From NCBI GenBank assembly GCA_035701265.1, contig DASSNU010000017.1, positions 1-64,000 of the forward strand: 64,000 bases of DNA, in the 5' to 3' direction. This DNA comes from DASSNU01 sp035701265 (lineage in GTDB: Bacteria; Gemmatimonadota; Gemmatimonadetes; Gemmatimonadales; Gemmatimonadaceae). The position numbers were made by a program, and so were the translations under genes. The notes under the pieces were generated by a model. That model was not told the origin of the DNA, did no database searches, and worked only from the letters and a program-made list of their open reading frames with translations. Positions 1-8,774 of this stretch are shown here, piece by piece; position 1 is the stretch's first letter, and each line of letters begins with the position of its first letter.

Positions 1-356
1 GGAATCTCTGCCTGCATGATCTCGCCGAGGCCCACCGGGAATTCCGACGCGCGTGTCAGCGCCTGCGCCAGAAGCCGCGGATCATCCGTGCATGCTTCGT
101 CCATGCGGGGCTGGCTTAGCGTTTCGTGCGCCGATCAGTAAGGCATCGGCAGGATGACCGACGCGGCTGGGGACAGAGCTGCAATAGACGCTGCGGGACG
201 TGCCCGTACGCTCGCCGCCGAAGCATGCGCACGCCACCACGATAAGCGCAGCAAGCGCTTCAATGCGAATCCGTGTCACAGTAGGCATTCGAGATCTCTA
301 GGACTGCGGCAGCAGAATTGCCCCATCCACCGTTTCTTCTCGTGCAGGGGGCGTAA
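1..356. other. Upstream intergenic stretch, no confident gene
   Basis: No gene here can be supported with confidence. On the minus strand an open frame at 82-288 begins MPTVTRIRIEALAAL and has a hydrophobic stretch followed by cysteines. It could be a 68-residue exported peptide, but it has no clear ribosome binding site and no recognisable family. Base composition is less GC-biased than in most of the window, like the two lipoprotein genes that follow. The last bases (AGGGGG, 5 nt before 357) serve as the ribosome binding site of the next gene. Confidence 0.4.
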
Positions 357-1361
357 ATGAAGCTGTGTCTCTCGCAGTGTCGTCGTGCCGTTGTACGTGC
401 CATGGTTCTCTCTGCCCTACTGCCGAGTGCTGCGTGCACTGCGCCTACGGAGAGGTCGACATCGCCCCCGGTTGAGGGGGTGGGGCTGGATCAACTTGTG
501 GCCGGCGACGCGGCGGCTCATCTGGGCCGCGACGGCCTGTTTTCCCTGTCCTCGCCTGTGCTCGGCACGCTCGGCGTGCCAGAGATCGACGAACCGCGGG
601 CGCGCCGCCTGGCGGAAGCCTTTGTGAGACAGCACCTCGATGGCCTGCGAGCAGAGCTTACCCGTCGCCGCGGCGCCCCCGTGGATCCAGCAGGTTCACT
701 TACGTTGTGCGGAAGAGTCTACTATGCCGCGAGTCCCTTCGCGTCAGTACCGAGCCAGCTCCCTCGCATCTACTGGCCTATCATAGGACCATGGTGGTTG
801 GTTCAGTTTTGTGGAAATGGTGGGGAATCGCAGGTATTGATCAGTGTCTCGGCCTTCGCCGATGACATCGAGATTCGTGATGATGGCACGCTTGTGTACC
901 CGCGGATTTACGGTGCGGAGTTCGAAGCTGGAGTCATCCGTCCAGGTGGAGACGAAGCAGCGCCCATCACTCCCGAACGAGCTGTGGAGATTGCTGCTGG
1001 CGCCACTGGTCGCCGTGTTGTGGGAATCCCCACCCTAGTCGCGCCAAGTCCTCACTACGTGCCCCAGATGGCACACTGGAGGCTGCAGCTCGATCGCCCT
1101 GTCAACGCACGCCGCGCGGATAATGGGGAGCAGACCGCGGTTGGCGAAGTGTTCGTCAGTGCGTCGCGCGGGCAAGTGCACGTACTGTTCCCTCGTGGGG
1201 CTCAGCCGGTCGAGTTTCGTCTGCCATGGCAAGCACTTCCTCAACTTGGTACACGCCCCAATCCACAGGCGTTACCGCGGCCAGTGTTCATCGCGCACAT
1301 CCCACGGCGACCCGATGTACCGATCGAGTTCGATACTTTGACCGTACGCGAGGAGCAGTAG
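357..1361 (+). CDS. Predicted lipoprotein of unknown function
   Basis: A 334-residue protein. The N-terminus has a basic segment, a hydrophobic core and a lipobox (LLPSAAC, Cys at about residue 27), so it should be a lipoprotein; the mature part has no family I recognise. Segments such as LRAELTRRRGAP and ITPERAVEIAAGATGRRVVGIPTL suggest a folded mixed alpha/beta domain. The ATG is supported by AGGGGG 5 nt upstream. The next gene starts 2 nt after the stop, so the two are very likely co-transcribed. Codon usage is visibly less GC-rich than in most neighbours, which may indicate recent acquisition. Confidence 0.7.
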   Translation: MKLCLSQCRRAVVRAMVLSALLPSAACTAPTERSTSPPVEGVGLDQLVAGDAAAHLGRDGLFSLSSPVLGTLGVPEIDEPRARRLAEAFVRQHLDGLRAELTRRRGAPVDPAGSLTLCGRVYYAASPFASVPSQLPRIYWPIIGPWWLVQFCGNGGESQVLISVSAFADDIEIRDDGTLVYPRIYGAEFEAGVIRPGGDEAAPITPERAVEIAAGATGRRVVGIPTLVAPSPHYVPQMAHWRLQLDRPVNARRADNGEQTAVGEVFVSASRGQVHVLFPRGAQPVEFRLPWQALPQLGTRPNPQALPRPVFIAHIPRRPDVPIEFDTLTVREEQ

Positions 1362-1363
1362 CC

Positions 1364-2188
1364 ATGCAGACTTCGATGCGGCGAGCTGTGCTCCCGTTGG
1401 CCGCGATAGCCGGCCTGCTGCTTTCCTCTTGTGGCCAGGAAGTGCCGATCTTGCATGTGCCTAGCAATTGCGTTGTGAAGTCGAACGATGCGTGGTTTCT
1501 CGAGACGATTAGTGTGATTCACGAGCAGCCCGCCGTTTGTCCGGTCAAGGTAGTACAACCCGGTGACTTGGCCTTCTTCCAGGCGTTTCTCACCGCGCCG
1601 TCAACCTTCCTAAATTTTGACCAGGGCACATCGGTTCTAGTAACCGTCGACACTTACGACAACTTTAATCTGCTGGTGGATTTCTTCAACTTTCCTCTCC
1701 GAGAGGATGAGGGGGAGCTCACATCAACTCTGGCCGGCAACTATCACGCTGCCGTCGCTGGCTTCGGCTTGAACTTTGGATCGAACGTAACCCTTCACGA
1801 TAGCGCCGTTGTGGGTTTCCACACGGTCGCTGGAACGGCGGCGCCACGCGCGAGTGTCGACCTGCCGTACATACCGCTCGTATCAACAGATCTTGAGGGA
1901 CCCGGCGTCGCTCAGGAAGGCACACAGTTTGAGCTTACGGCATGGCTGAACCCAAATCTTCACTACGTTGCCCCGCTCACCTACGAGTGGTTCCTGAATG
2001 GCGTATCTCTTGGCCCACCGCGGGCGAACTATTCCAGCATGACTGATTGGGCGCGAGCGGAAGGAACAACGCAGAACTACCTAGTGCGAATAACAGATGC
2101 TACCGGAGGATTCCTCACAGCAGAACATTCCGTCGTCATCACAACCGGCGAGGGCAACGGCACTTGCCTCCAGCCGCCGTGTCCCTAA
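1364..2188 (+). CDS. Predicted lipoprotein with Ig/PKD-like C-terminus
   Basis: A 274-residue protein starting at the ATG 2 nt after the upstream stop, with GAGGAG 8 nt before it inside the end of the previous gene. The frame is open further upstream, but only this start gives a signal peptide: MQTSMRRAVLPLAAIAG followed by LLLSSC, a lipobox. The C-terminal 90 residues contain LTYEWFLNGVSLGPP and a final strand YLVRITDATGGF, the pattern of an Ig-like or PKD-like beta sandwich. The middle part, with DQGTSVLVTVDTYDNFNLLV, looks beta-rich. Function unknown. Relatively AT-rich codons (for example cctaaattttgac near 1610) set it apart from the peptidase genes downstream. Confidence 0.7.
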   Translation: MQTSMRRAVLPLAAIAGLLLSSCGQEVPILHVPSNCVVKSNDAWFLETISVIHEQPAVCPVKVVQPGDLAFFQAFLTAPSTFLNFDQGTSVLVTVDTYDNFNLLVDFFNFPLREDEGELTSTLAGNYHAAVAGFGLNFGSNVTLHDSAVVGFHTVAGTAAPRASVDLPYIPLVSTDLEGPGVAQEGTQFELTAWLNPNLHYVAPLTYEWFLNGVSLGPPRANYSSMTDWARAEGTTQNYLVRITDATGGFLTAEHSVVITTGEGNGTCLQPPCP

Positions 2189-2260
2189 GCATGCGCGAGC
2201 AGCGCTCAAGTGATAGAGATGTTGTTCGGATGTTGTCGCCTTGGACTGGTGCTCCGTTGG

Positions 2261-3757
2261 TCATCGTCTCCAGTCCGGTAGCGAGGTGCCCCGCGTTGAC
2301 CGACCGGCGCCTGGTGTCGCCACACCCTTCCCCGCCACTTCACGCACCACGTCCCACATGATCGCCGTCCCCAGCCGGATGTTCTCGATGGAGATGCGCT
2401 CGTCGTTGCCGTGCACGCCGGACTCGTCCTCGAAGGGAATGAGGAAGGGGAAGATCCCGTAGCTGTCGATCCCCAGGTCGCGGAAGAAGTGGCTGTCGGT
2501 GAATCCGGTGGAGACGAGCGGCGCCACGCCGGCGTCGGGAGCGTGCGCGCGCAGCACGCGCTCGAGCGCACGATAGAGCGGCGTCTCGGTGGATGACACC
2601 GCCGGGGTGAATCCCATGATGCGCGAGATGGTGATCGATGGATCGTCGAGCACCGCGCCCAGCTCGCGAATGAAGGCGTCGGGATCCTGATCGGGGAGCA
2701 GCCGGCAATCGATCTGCGCCTTCGCTTCCGGCGGCACGACGTTGATCTTGTTGCTCCCGGTGAGCATGGTGATCGAACAGGTGTTGCGCGTGAGTGCGGC
2801 GAGTCCCGGATCGCGGATCTGGAGCGCGAGCAGCTTGTCGTGATCCTTGACCGTCGCCGCCATGTCCGCGTACGCGTCCTTCCACCCGGCAGGCGCGTCC
2901 GGCGCGAGCGCCTTGAAGTACGCGTCCACGGCGGGCACCACGCGCGGTGGGAACTGGTGCGTGGCCAGACGGTCGAGCGCGCGGATGAGTCTCGTGACTG
3001 ACGTGGTGACGTGCGGCGTGGAGCCGTGGCTCGGCTCGTCGGTGGCGGTGAGCTGGAGCCAGAGTGGCACCTTCTGCGTGACCTCGATGGCGAACTCCTT
3101 CCGTCCCCCTTCGATCACGCCGTCACCGCCTTCGTTGATGAGCAGCTTGACGCCGCGGAACGCCTCCGGGTGGTTCTTCACCACCCACCCCGCGCCGTAC
3201 ATCCCGCCCGCCTCTTCGTCCGCCGTCGCCATGAAGATCACATCGCGGTCGAGGGGCACGTGCGCGCGATGGAGCTCGAGGAACGCCACGAGCTCCACGA
3301 TGCCGAGCGTCTTGGTGTCGAGCGCGCCGCGTCCGTAGATCACGCCGTCCTTCACGGTGGCGGCGAAAGGATCGGTGCTCCAGTAGTGCGGGTCGGCGGG
3401 GACGACGTCCATGTGGTGCAGCAGGACGAGCGCAGGCTGCGAGCCGCCCTTGATGCGCGCCCAGATGTTCCCACGCCCGGGTGCGGAGGACGCCGAGTCG
3501 AAGGGGATTCCTTCCTTGGCGAAGATGCGCGCGAAGAAGCGCATCGTCTGATCTTCGTTCCCGGGTGGGTCGGTGGTGTTGATGCGCAGGTACTCCTGCG
3601 TGAGACGGACGGCTTCGTCCTGCAGCGCGGAGAGGTCCACGCGCGCCGGCGCCTGCTGCGCGGCGAGTGGGTGGGCGAGCGCGAGCGGAGATGCCAGGAG
3701 TGAAGCCGCCAGGAGGGCGATCGCGCGCGGGACGCTCCGGTGGGAGAGCGGAGTCAT
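2261..3757 (-). CDS. Secreted M20-family zinc metallopeptidase
   Basis: A 498-residue protein with a signal peptide (about residues 1-35, ending ALAHPLAAQQ) followed by an M20/M25/M40 amidohydrolase-peptidase fold. Zinc and catalytic motifs are readable: HHMDVVP (His115, Asp117), the bridging-Asp region GRGALDTK (Asp147) and ATADEEAGG with the catalytic Glu pair (181/182). The conserved late segment STGFTDSHFFRDLG is also present, and the dimerisation domain lies between. It probably trims peptides or deacylates amino acids in the periplasm; the substrate cannot be told from sequence. It is convergent with the lipoprotein pair and divergent from the next gene. Length is normal for the exported M20 subgroup. 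Confidence 0.9.
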   Translation of the reverse strand: MTPLSHRSVPRAIALLAASLLASPLALAHPLAAQQAPARVDLSALQDEAVRLTQEYLRINTTDPPGNEDQTMRFFARIFAKEGIPFDSASSAPGRGNIWARIKGGSQPALVLLHHMDVVPADPHYWSTDPFAATVKDGVIYGRGALDTKTLGIVELVAFLELHRAHVPLDRDVIFMATADEEAGGMYGAGWVVKNHPEAFRGVKLLINEGGDGVIEGGRKEFAIEVTQKVPLWLQLTATDEPSHGSTPHVTTSVTRLIRALDRLATHQFPPRVVPAVDAYFKALAPDAPAGWKDAYADMAATVKDHDKLLALQIRDPGLAALTRNTCSITMLTGSNKINVVPPEAKAQIDCRLLPDQDPDAFIRELGAVLDDPSITISRIMGFTPAVSSTETPLYRALERVLRAHAPDAGVAPLVSTGFTDSHFFRDLGIDSYGIFPFLIPFEDESGVHGNDERISIENIRLGTAIMWDVVREVAGKGVATPGAGRSTRGTSLPDWRR

Positions 3758-4034
3758 GAGATGGATTGGCTGAAGTGAGGGGAGGGGAGAATGTGCGGCA
3801 CGGATTGCGGCAGATCAACGCGAAATCGTGCAGGGGGTGTCGCGGATCGATCCAACCGTGCATCGCGACGATACACGCCGCGCGTGGGCTTCGAACGGCC
3901 AGAAGCCCCGCAAAGCGCGACGAGATAATGACTTGAGTCACATGTAACGTTTTGGTCCCACGCTTGCTTCGGGGCAGAGCGCCGCGCATTCGGGCGCGGT
4001 CCTGCCCGTTTCTCCCCTACCGGAGCTCAGTTCA

Positions 4035-4979
4035 ATGTTGAAGGAAAGGATTCTCGCCGGGGGCGTGGCCGCCCTCATGGTGCTCGCCGCGTGCAGCGAG
4101 CCGGCCGGCGTCACGGCGCCGGCGTCCGATCCGGGTGCCGCGCCGTCGTTCAGCAAGGGCTCCGGTGGCGGTGGCGGCGGTGGTGGCGGCGGTGGTGGCG
4201 GCGGCGGAGGAGGTGGTGGCGACGCTGAGCTCCCGCCCGCGCTTCCCCCGACGGTACTCACCGGACCGCTCTATCTGCGCGAGTCGTTCGGGTGGGATGG
4301 GCTGGGGAACGGCACGACGTACCGCTTCGACGCGAACGGCGGCCTGGTGAACATCAACACCAAGTCCATCGGCGGCATCCGCGCCGAGTATCCGAACACC
4401 GGCTCCGAGGTGTGGCTCACGGCTGCCGATGAGGGGTGGATGTTCGCGTTTGCCTCCGACGATCCGAACGAGGCGCCCTCCCCATACGAGCCGGGTACGG
4501 AGAATGGGAACCTGGTGAGCGACCGCGAGCCGTCGAACCTGACGAACAACGCAGCGCTCCTCCCCTTCCTGCAGCCTGCCGGCCCGGTAACGGCATCGGT
4601 GACCGCCATCTCCGGTCCGTACACGGTGGCCATCGGCTTCACGCCATCGAACGCGACGAGCAACAACTTCGAGTCGTCGGGCGAAGCGTGGCTCATCGTG
4701 CGGATGTCTCGCTTCAACTGGTTCGGCACGCCGGCCACGTGGGAGCTGCACACCGACGGGATGAGCGGCCCGAGCGCATCGGGAACGGTGTCGATCACCA
4801 GCTTCAACCGGATCGCGATCAGCTACGATCCCGATGCCGGCACGGTGACCGGGTCGGTACTCGGCGTGCCCACGCCCTCGCTCCCGTACAGCGTGAAGGG
4901 GGTGAAGTACGTGGGAGTCCAGGGGAACGGCATCGTGAACGACTTCCGTGTGGAGGCGGGCTCGATCGCGCAGCAGTGA
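4035..4979 (+). CDS. Lipoprotein with long poly-glycine linker
   Basis: A 314-residue protein. The signal peptide ends in a lipobox (LMVLAAC, Cys at about residue 20), followed by a short linker, an uninterrupted run of 19 glycines, and a roughly 240-residue beta-rich domain. The domain opens with LYLRESFGWDG and contains RYDANGG-like and INTKSIGGIRAEYP strands plus an ending GVKYVGVQGNGIVNDFRVEA, which resembles a concanavalin/LamG-type sandwich. I cannot assign the family, so the glycan- or surface-binding idea is only an inference. CGGAG lies 9 nt before the ATG. A strong hairpin about 120 nt after the stop probably ends this transcript. Confidence 0.7.
   Translation: MLKERILAGGVAALMVLAACSEPAGVTAPASDPGAAPSFSKGSGGGGGGGGGGGGGGGGGGGDAELPPALPPTVLTGPLYLRESFGWDGLGNGTTYRFDANGGLVNINTKSIGGIRAEYPNTGSEVWLTAADEGWMFAFASDDPNEAPSPYEPGTENGNLVSDREPSNLTNNAALLPFLQPAGPVTASVTAISGPYTVAIGFTPSNATSNNFESSGEAWLIVRMSRFNWFGTPATWELHTDGMSGPSASGTVSITSFNRIAISYDPDAGTVTGSVLGVPTPSLPYSVKGVKYVGVQGNGIVNDFRVEAGSIAQQ
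4164..4220 (+). repeat. In-frame (GGN)19 poly-glycine codon tract
   Basis: Fifty-seven nucleotides of GGT/GGC/GGA codons encode 19 consecutive glycines between the lipid-anchored N-terminus and the globular domain. The mix of GGC, GGT and GGA is not a pure trinucleotide repeat. Slippage here would change linker length by whole codons if it occurs in units of three. Confidence 0.95.
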
Positions 4980-5468
4980 GCGTGTGCCGCTCGTCTCGTG
5001 TCGAGCGCGCGCGGAGCGCCGCGGTGACTGCGCGCTGCTGTGCAATTGGCAGTGTAGAAGTGGAGGCAGGGTAGGAGGGGAGACGCGCAGGCGCCGCGTG
5101 GAGGAGGGATCGGTCGCACGACCGGTCCCTCCTCGTGCGTCGGGGCGTCCCGTGTCTCGAGGCCACGCGGAATACACAGGCTGTGGGATACGGCGCGCTT
5201 CGTGCACGCCCATGGCCGCGTGCGCGATGCGCCGCACAGTCCCGGAACACGCCCCTCCCGGCGGCGTATAGAACGGGCAATCTCCCGGCTGGCGCTCGGG
5301 GTGTGGGCGTGTGCATCATCGCACGCGTCCATGTCCTGTCGAATGGGCGGATCGGCACTTCCCATCCGGCGCGCCCCACAGGGCCGCAGCAGCGTAGATG
5401 CCCGATCGCACCGCTTCACATCCCTAACCGCGATCGCGACCACCAGGTCGCGACGCTCACGGTCTCTC
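4980..5468. other. Long intergenic region with one strong hairpin
   Basis: 489 bases between the poly-Gly lipoprotein and the M1 peptidase. The only structure I can support is the hairpin at 5101-5134. Short open frames on both strands are compositional and show no signal peptides, ribosome sites or family motifs. The leader of the peptidase gene must lie in the last part, but I see no convincing -35/-10 pair. Confidence 0.6.
5101..5134 (+). terminator. Strong hairpin, probable terminator
   Basis: Left arm GAGGAGGGATCGGTCG (5101-5116) pairs with right arm CGACCGGTCCCTCCTC (5119-5134) over 16 bp with a single G-U pair; the innermost pair must open to make a 4-nt loop. It lies 122 nt after the lipoprotein stop. 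No run of T follows, so it may act with Rho or protect the mRNA end rather than being a classical intrinsic terminator. Confidence 0.6.
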
Positions 5469-7502
5469 ATGCACACCTCTGTTCGTCGCGCTCTCACGAT
5501 CGTCGCGGCCACGGCCGCGGCGTCCGCCCTCCCACTCGCCGGCGCCCACGCGCAGCAGACGGATTCTTCCCGTCCGCAGGTGGATCGCTACGGCGTGGCG
5601 GACACGTCCATCTTCGCGCCGCTCACACTCCGCGCCGCCACGGAATACCGCGATGCGTCCGGGTCGCCGGGGCACGCCTACTGGCAGAACCGGGCGGACT
5701 ATCACATCACCGCCACGCTCGACACGGCGGCCAAGTCGCTCTCCGGGCAGCTCACGCTGCACTACACGAACAACTCGCCCGACACGCTTCGCTTCCTCTG
5801 GATCCAGGTGGAGCAGAACGCCTTCCACCCGGGATCGCTCAACGACTACATCTTCTCGCAGAACTCGCGCTTCGGTGCGCGCGGATTCGAGGGCGGCGAC
5901 GTGATCGACCACTTCCAGCAGGTGACCGCAGCGCACGGCAAGAACACGGCGCGTTCTGCGGAGCTGCATCGCCGCGTGGAGGGGACCGAGATGAAGGTGG
6001 ATCTCGCCGAGCCGATCGCGCCGGGTGCCTCGACCTCCTTCGATGTGGCGTGGCACTTCCTGATCCCCGAGCACGGCGCCGACCGAATGGGGCGCGATGG
6101 GCCGCTCTTCGAGCTCGCGCAGTGGTACCCGCGCGTGAACGTGTACGATGACGTCCGCGGCTGGAACACCGAGCCCTATCTCGGGCAGGGGGAGTTCTAC
6201 CTCGAGTACGGCGACTTCGACTACGAGGTGACGGTCCCCGCGGGGTACATCGTGGCCGGCACCGGCATGCTGCAGAACCCGCGCGACGTGCTCACCGCCA
6301 CGCAGATCGAGCGGCTGGCGCGTGCGGCCAAGTCGGACAGCGCGATCGCGATCGTGACGGCGGCCGAGCTGCAGAGCGGCGCGGCGCGCCCGCGGAAGAC
6401 GGGGACGATGACGTGGAAGTTCGCGGCCAAGAACGTGCGCGACGTGGCGTGGGCGGCGTCGCCCGACTACCAGTGGGATGCGTCGAGCTGGAAGGGGATC
6501 CTGGCGCAGGCGTACTACCGTCCGAGTGCCGCGGTGAACTGGGATGACGGCGCCGATCAGGCGCGCATGTCGATTGAGGAGTACTCCACGCGCTGGTTCC
6601 AGTACCCGTACCCGCAGATCTCCGCGGTGGAGGGGCCGATCAGCGGGATGGAGTATCCGATGCTCGCCATGGAGAATCGCAGCCAGGACAAGCCCGACCT
6701 GTACAACGTCGTCACGCACGAGATCGGGCACAACTGGTTCCCGATGATCGTCGGCTCGAACGAGCGGATGCACATGTGGCAGGACGAAGGGTTCAACACC
6801 TTCATCAACACCTTCTCCGAGGCACGGCGCTACCCGCAGAACGGCGACCAGATGCAGCGCGCGCTCAACGAGCGGCAGCAGGTGGAGCAGGCGATGCGGC
6901 TCGGCTTCGACGTGCCCATCGACGTGCAGCCGGACCGGGTGAATGCGCAGTTGCTCGGGTACTCGCAGTACACCAAGACATCGGTGGGGCTGCAGTTGCT
7001 CCGGCAGGAGGTCCTCGGCCCCGAGGCGTTCGACGATGCGTTCCGGACGTACATCCGCCGGTGGGCGTTCAAGCATCCCACCCCCGCGGACTTCTACCGC
7101 ACCATGGAAGACGTGGGCGGGCGCCGGCTCGACTGGTTCTGGCGTGAGTGGTTCATCACGAACGCCAAGTTCGACCAGGCGATCGACACGGTGGCGACGG
7201 CCACGCGTGGGGACACGTCGCTCGTGGCGGTGGCGTACGGCAATCATGCGCGCGGCGTGCTCCCCGTGCGGGCGCGGCTCACCTTCAGCGACGGGACGAC
7301 GCAGGACCTCGTCTATCCCGCGGAGGTGTGGAGCACGAACAGCTCGCGCTACATCCGCCGGTACAGCTTCGTCGGCAAGCACGTGACGAAGATCGAGCTC
7401 GATCCGGACAAGCGGCTGGTGGACATCGACCGGTCGAACAACGTCTGGACCGCGCCCGGCCTGGCGAGCGGGAGCGGCGGAGGCGGTGGGGGAGGACGCT
7501 AG
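5469..7502 (+). CDS. Secreted M1-family (gluzincin) aminopeptidase
   Basis: A 677-residue protein with a signal peptide (MHTSVRRALTIVAATAAAS, cleaved near GAHAQQ). It has the M1 layout: an N-terminal beta saddle (about 60-270), then the catalytic domain with substrate motif SGMEYPMLAMEN, zinc site HEIGH (residues 417-421) and the third ligand Glu440 in DEGFNTF, 18 residues after HEIGH. A C-terminal domain follows, ending in an unusual Gly-rich tail (SGSGGGGGGGR). It should remove N-terminal residues from peptides in the periplasm or outside the cell. The frame is open well upstream, but this ATG gives the signal peptide. It is transcribed alone and convergent with the glycosyltransferase. Confidence 0.92.
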   Translation: MHTSVRRALTIVAATAAASALPLAGAHAQQTDSSRPQVDRYGVADTSIFAPLTLRAATEYRDASGSPGHAYWQNRADYHITATLDTAAKSLSGQLTLHYTNNSPDTLRFLWIQVEQNAFHPGSLNDYIFSQNSRFGARGFEGGDVIDHFQQVTAAHGKNTARSAELHRRVEGTEMKVDLAEPIAPGASTSFDVAWHFLIPEHGADRMGRDGPLFELAQWYPRVNVYDDVRGWNTEPYLGQGEFYLEYGDFDYEVTVPAGYIVAGTGMLQNPRDVLTATQIERLARAAKSDSAIAIVTAAELQSGAARPRKTGTMTWKFAAKNVRDVAWAASPDYQWDASSWKGILAQAYYRPSAAVNWDDGADQARMSIEEYSTRWFQYPYPQISAVEGPISGMEYPMLAMENRSQDKPDLYNVVTHEIGHNWFPMIVGSNERMHMWQDEGFNTFINTFSEARRYPQNGDQMQRALNERQQVEQAMRLGFDVPIDVQPDRVNAQLLGYSQYTKTSVGLQLLRQEVLGPEAFDDAFRTYIRRWAFKHPTPADFYRTMEDVGGRRLDWFWREWFITNAKFDQAIDTVATATRGDTSLVAVAYGNHARGVLPVRARLTFSDGTTQDLVYPAEVWSTNSSRYIRRYSFVGKHVTKIELDPDKRLVDIDRSNNVWTAPGLASGSGGGGGGGR

Positions 7503-7532
7503 ACGACGCGGGAGACAGACACCACGCGGGGG

Positions 7533-8735
7533 CTACCCCGCGCGGTAGGCACGCCCCTTCCACTCGACGTTTCGCCCGCTGGCCAGTGCGATCACCACGA
7601 TGTACAGGATGATCGCACTGGCCAGCGGGTATGCGGCCGCGTAGCGGAGCGGCGTGCGCGCCGCCGCGTACACGCCCATCCACCAGACGAGGAGCGCCGC
7701 ACCGCTCACCGCGCTCCACAATGCGAGCGGGAGCGCCGCTGCCGCGGATGCGATGATCCCCGCCTGTGCAAGCGCGCTCCACACCGCTGCGACGGCAAGC
7801 GCGAGCGGCGGCAGGAGCATGAAGAGCGGGAAGGCGAGGAGCATGAACGGCAGCAGCGCGCGGCCAAGCGCGCCGCCGGGGGTGGCATCCAGCGCGCCGG
7901 CGTAGATGTTCTTTCGCCATCCGCGCACCAGCTCGCCGAGCGACGCGTACATCCGCGTGGACAGTTGGTCGAGCGCCATCGTGAGATGGTAGCGGAATCC
8001 CATGGCGAACGTGCGCTGGGCGAGCGCGAGGTCTTCGGCCACTTTGCGTCGCACCGCGGCGTGGCCGCCAACGGCGTCGTAGGCGGCGCGCCGAAAGAGC
8101 AGGAACTGTCCGTTGGCCACTTTGTCGGTCACGCGATGCGAGCAGTTCACTCCCTCGGTGCCGCCGAAGCGGAGGAGGAGCATGGCGAAGACCTGTGGCT
8201 GCGCCACGCGTTCCCAGAAGCTCTGCATCTCCTGCGTCCCCGCCACGGAGAGGAGATCCGCGTTTCGCTGTCTCAGGGCGTTCACCGCGCGCGCGTGCAG
8301 CTCCGCTCCGTGCGTCGTGTCGGCATCGGTGAAGCAGAGCAGCGAACCGCGGGCGGCGGCCGCGCCCTGTGCGCACGCCCACTGCTTTCCGAACCAGCCG
8401 TCCGGGAGCGGCGGCGCGGAGAGCACGCGCACGCGCGGATCGGCGGCCGCGATCTCGCGCGCGATCGGCGCGGTACGATCGGTGGAGTGGTCGTCCACCA
8501 CGATCAACTCGAGCGCGGGGTAGGTGGATGACAGGACGGAGCGCATGCACGACGCGATGGCGCGCTCCTCGTTCCGTGCCGGGAGCACGATGGAGAGGAG
8601 CGGAGCGTCGGGCGGTGGTGCGGGGGGAACGGCATCGAGCGCGTCGGCCAGCCGCACACGCAGCGCGGCGACGAGGGGCCAGAGGAGCCAGGGAAGGGCA
8701 GCCGATCCGACGAGAATGCGCGCGGTGAGCGACAC
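7533..8735 (-). CDS. Membrane-bound family 2 glycosyltransferase
   Basis: A 400-residue GT2 enzyme. An N-terminal hydrophobic segment is followed by the GT-A core: LLSIVLPARNEE, ELIVVDDHSTDRT, PDGWFGKQWA, the metal-binding LLCFTDADT, and a later EDLALAQ acidic motif. The last 120 residues hold about four membrane helices. The 'PDGW.GK.WA' block and C-terminal helices are typical of the HpnB/CrtQ-like group that glycosylates hopanoid or carotenoid lipids, so a lipid acceptor is likely; no terpenoid gene is nearby to confirm it. The 3' end carries a perfect 20-bp inverted repeat (7575-7629). The stop lies 31 nt from the convergent M1 peptidase stop. Confidence 0.85.
   Translation of the reverse strand: MSLTARILVGSAALPWLLWPLVAALRVRLADALDAVPPAPPPDAPLLSIVLPARNEERAIASCMRSVLSSTYPALELIVVDDHSTDRTAPIAREIAAADPRVRVLSAPPLPDGWFGKQWACAQGAAAARGSLLCFTDADTTHGAELHARAVNALRQRNADLLSVAGTQEMQSFWERVAQPQVFAMLLLRFGGTEGVNCSHRVTDKVANGQFLLFRRAAYDAVGGHAAVRRKVAEDLALAQRTFAMGFRYHLTMALDQLSTRMYASLGELVRGWRKNIYAGALDATPGGALGRALLPFMLLAFPLFMLLPPLALAVAAVWSALAQAGIIASAAAALPLALWSAVSGAALLVWWMGVYAAARTPLRYAAAYPLASAIILYIVVIALASGRNVEWKGRAYRAG
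7575..7629. repeat. Perfect 20-bp inverted repeat inside glycosyltransferase gene
   Basis: Left arm CCCGCTGGCCAGTGCGATCA (7575-7594) and right arm TGATCGCACTGGCCAGCGGG (7610-7629) are exact reverse complements separated by 15 nt. Both arms are coding (minus strand), specifying the PLASAII...VIALASG part of the last membrane helix. In RNA this would be a very stable stem-loop about 40-95 nt before the stop codon. Confidence 0.9.
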
Positions 8736-8774
8736 GCGGCGAAATTAGCGCGCCTTTCCGCGACGCGCGAACGG

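Noticed and set aside
82..288. 68-residue minus-strand frame with a signal-like N-terminus
   Set aside because: No ribosome site and the hydrophobic stretch is short. Kept only as a note in the first region.
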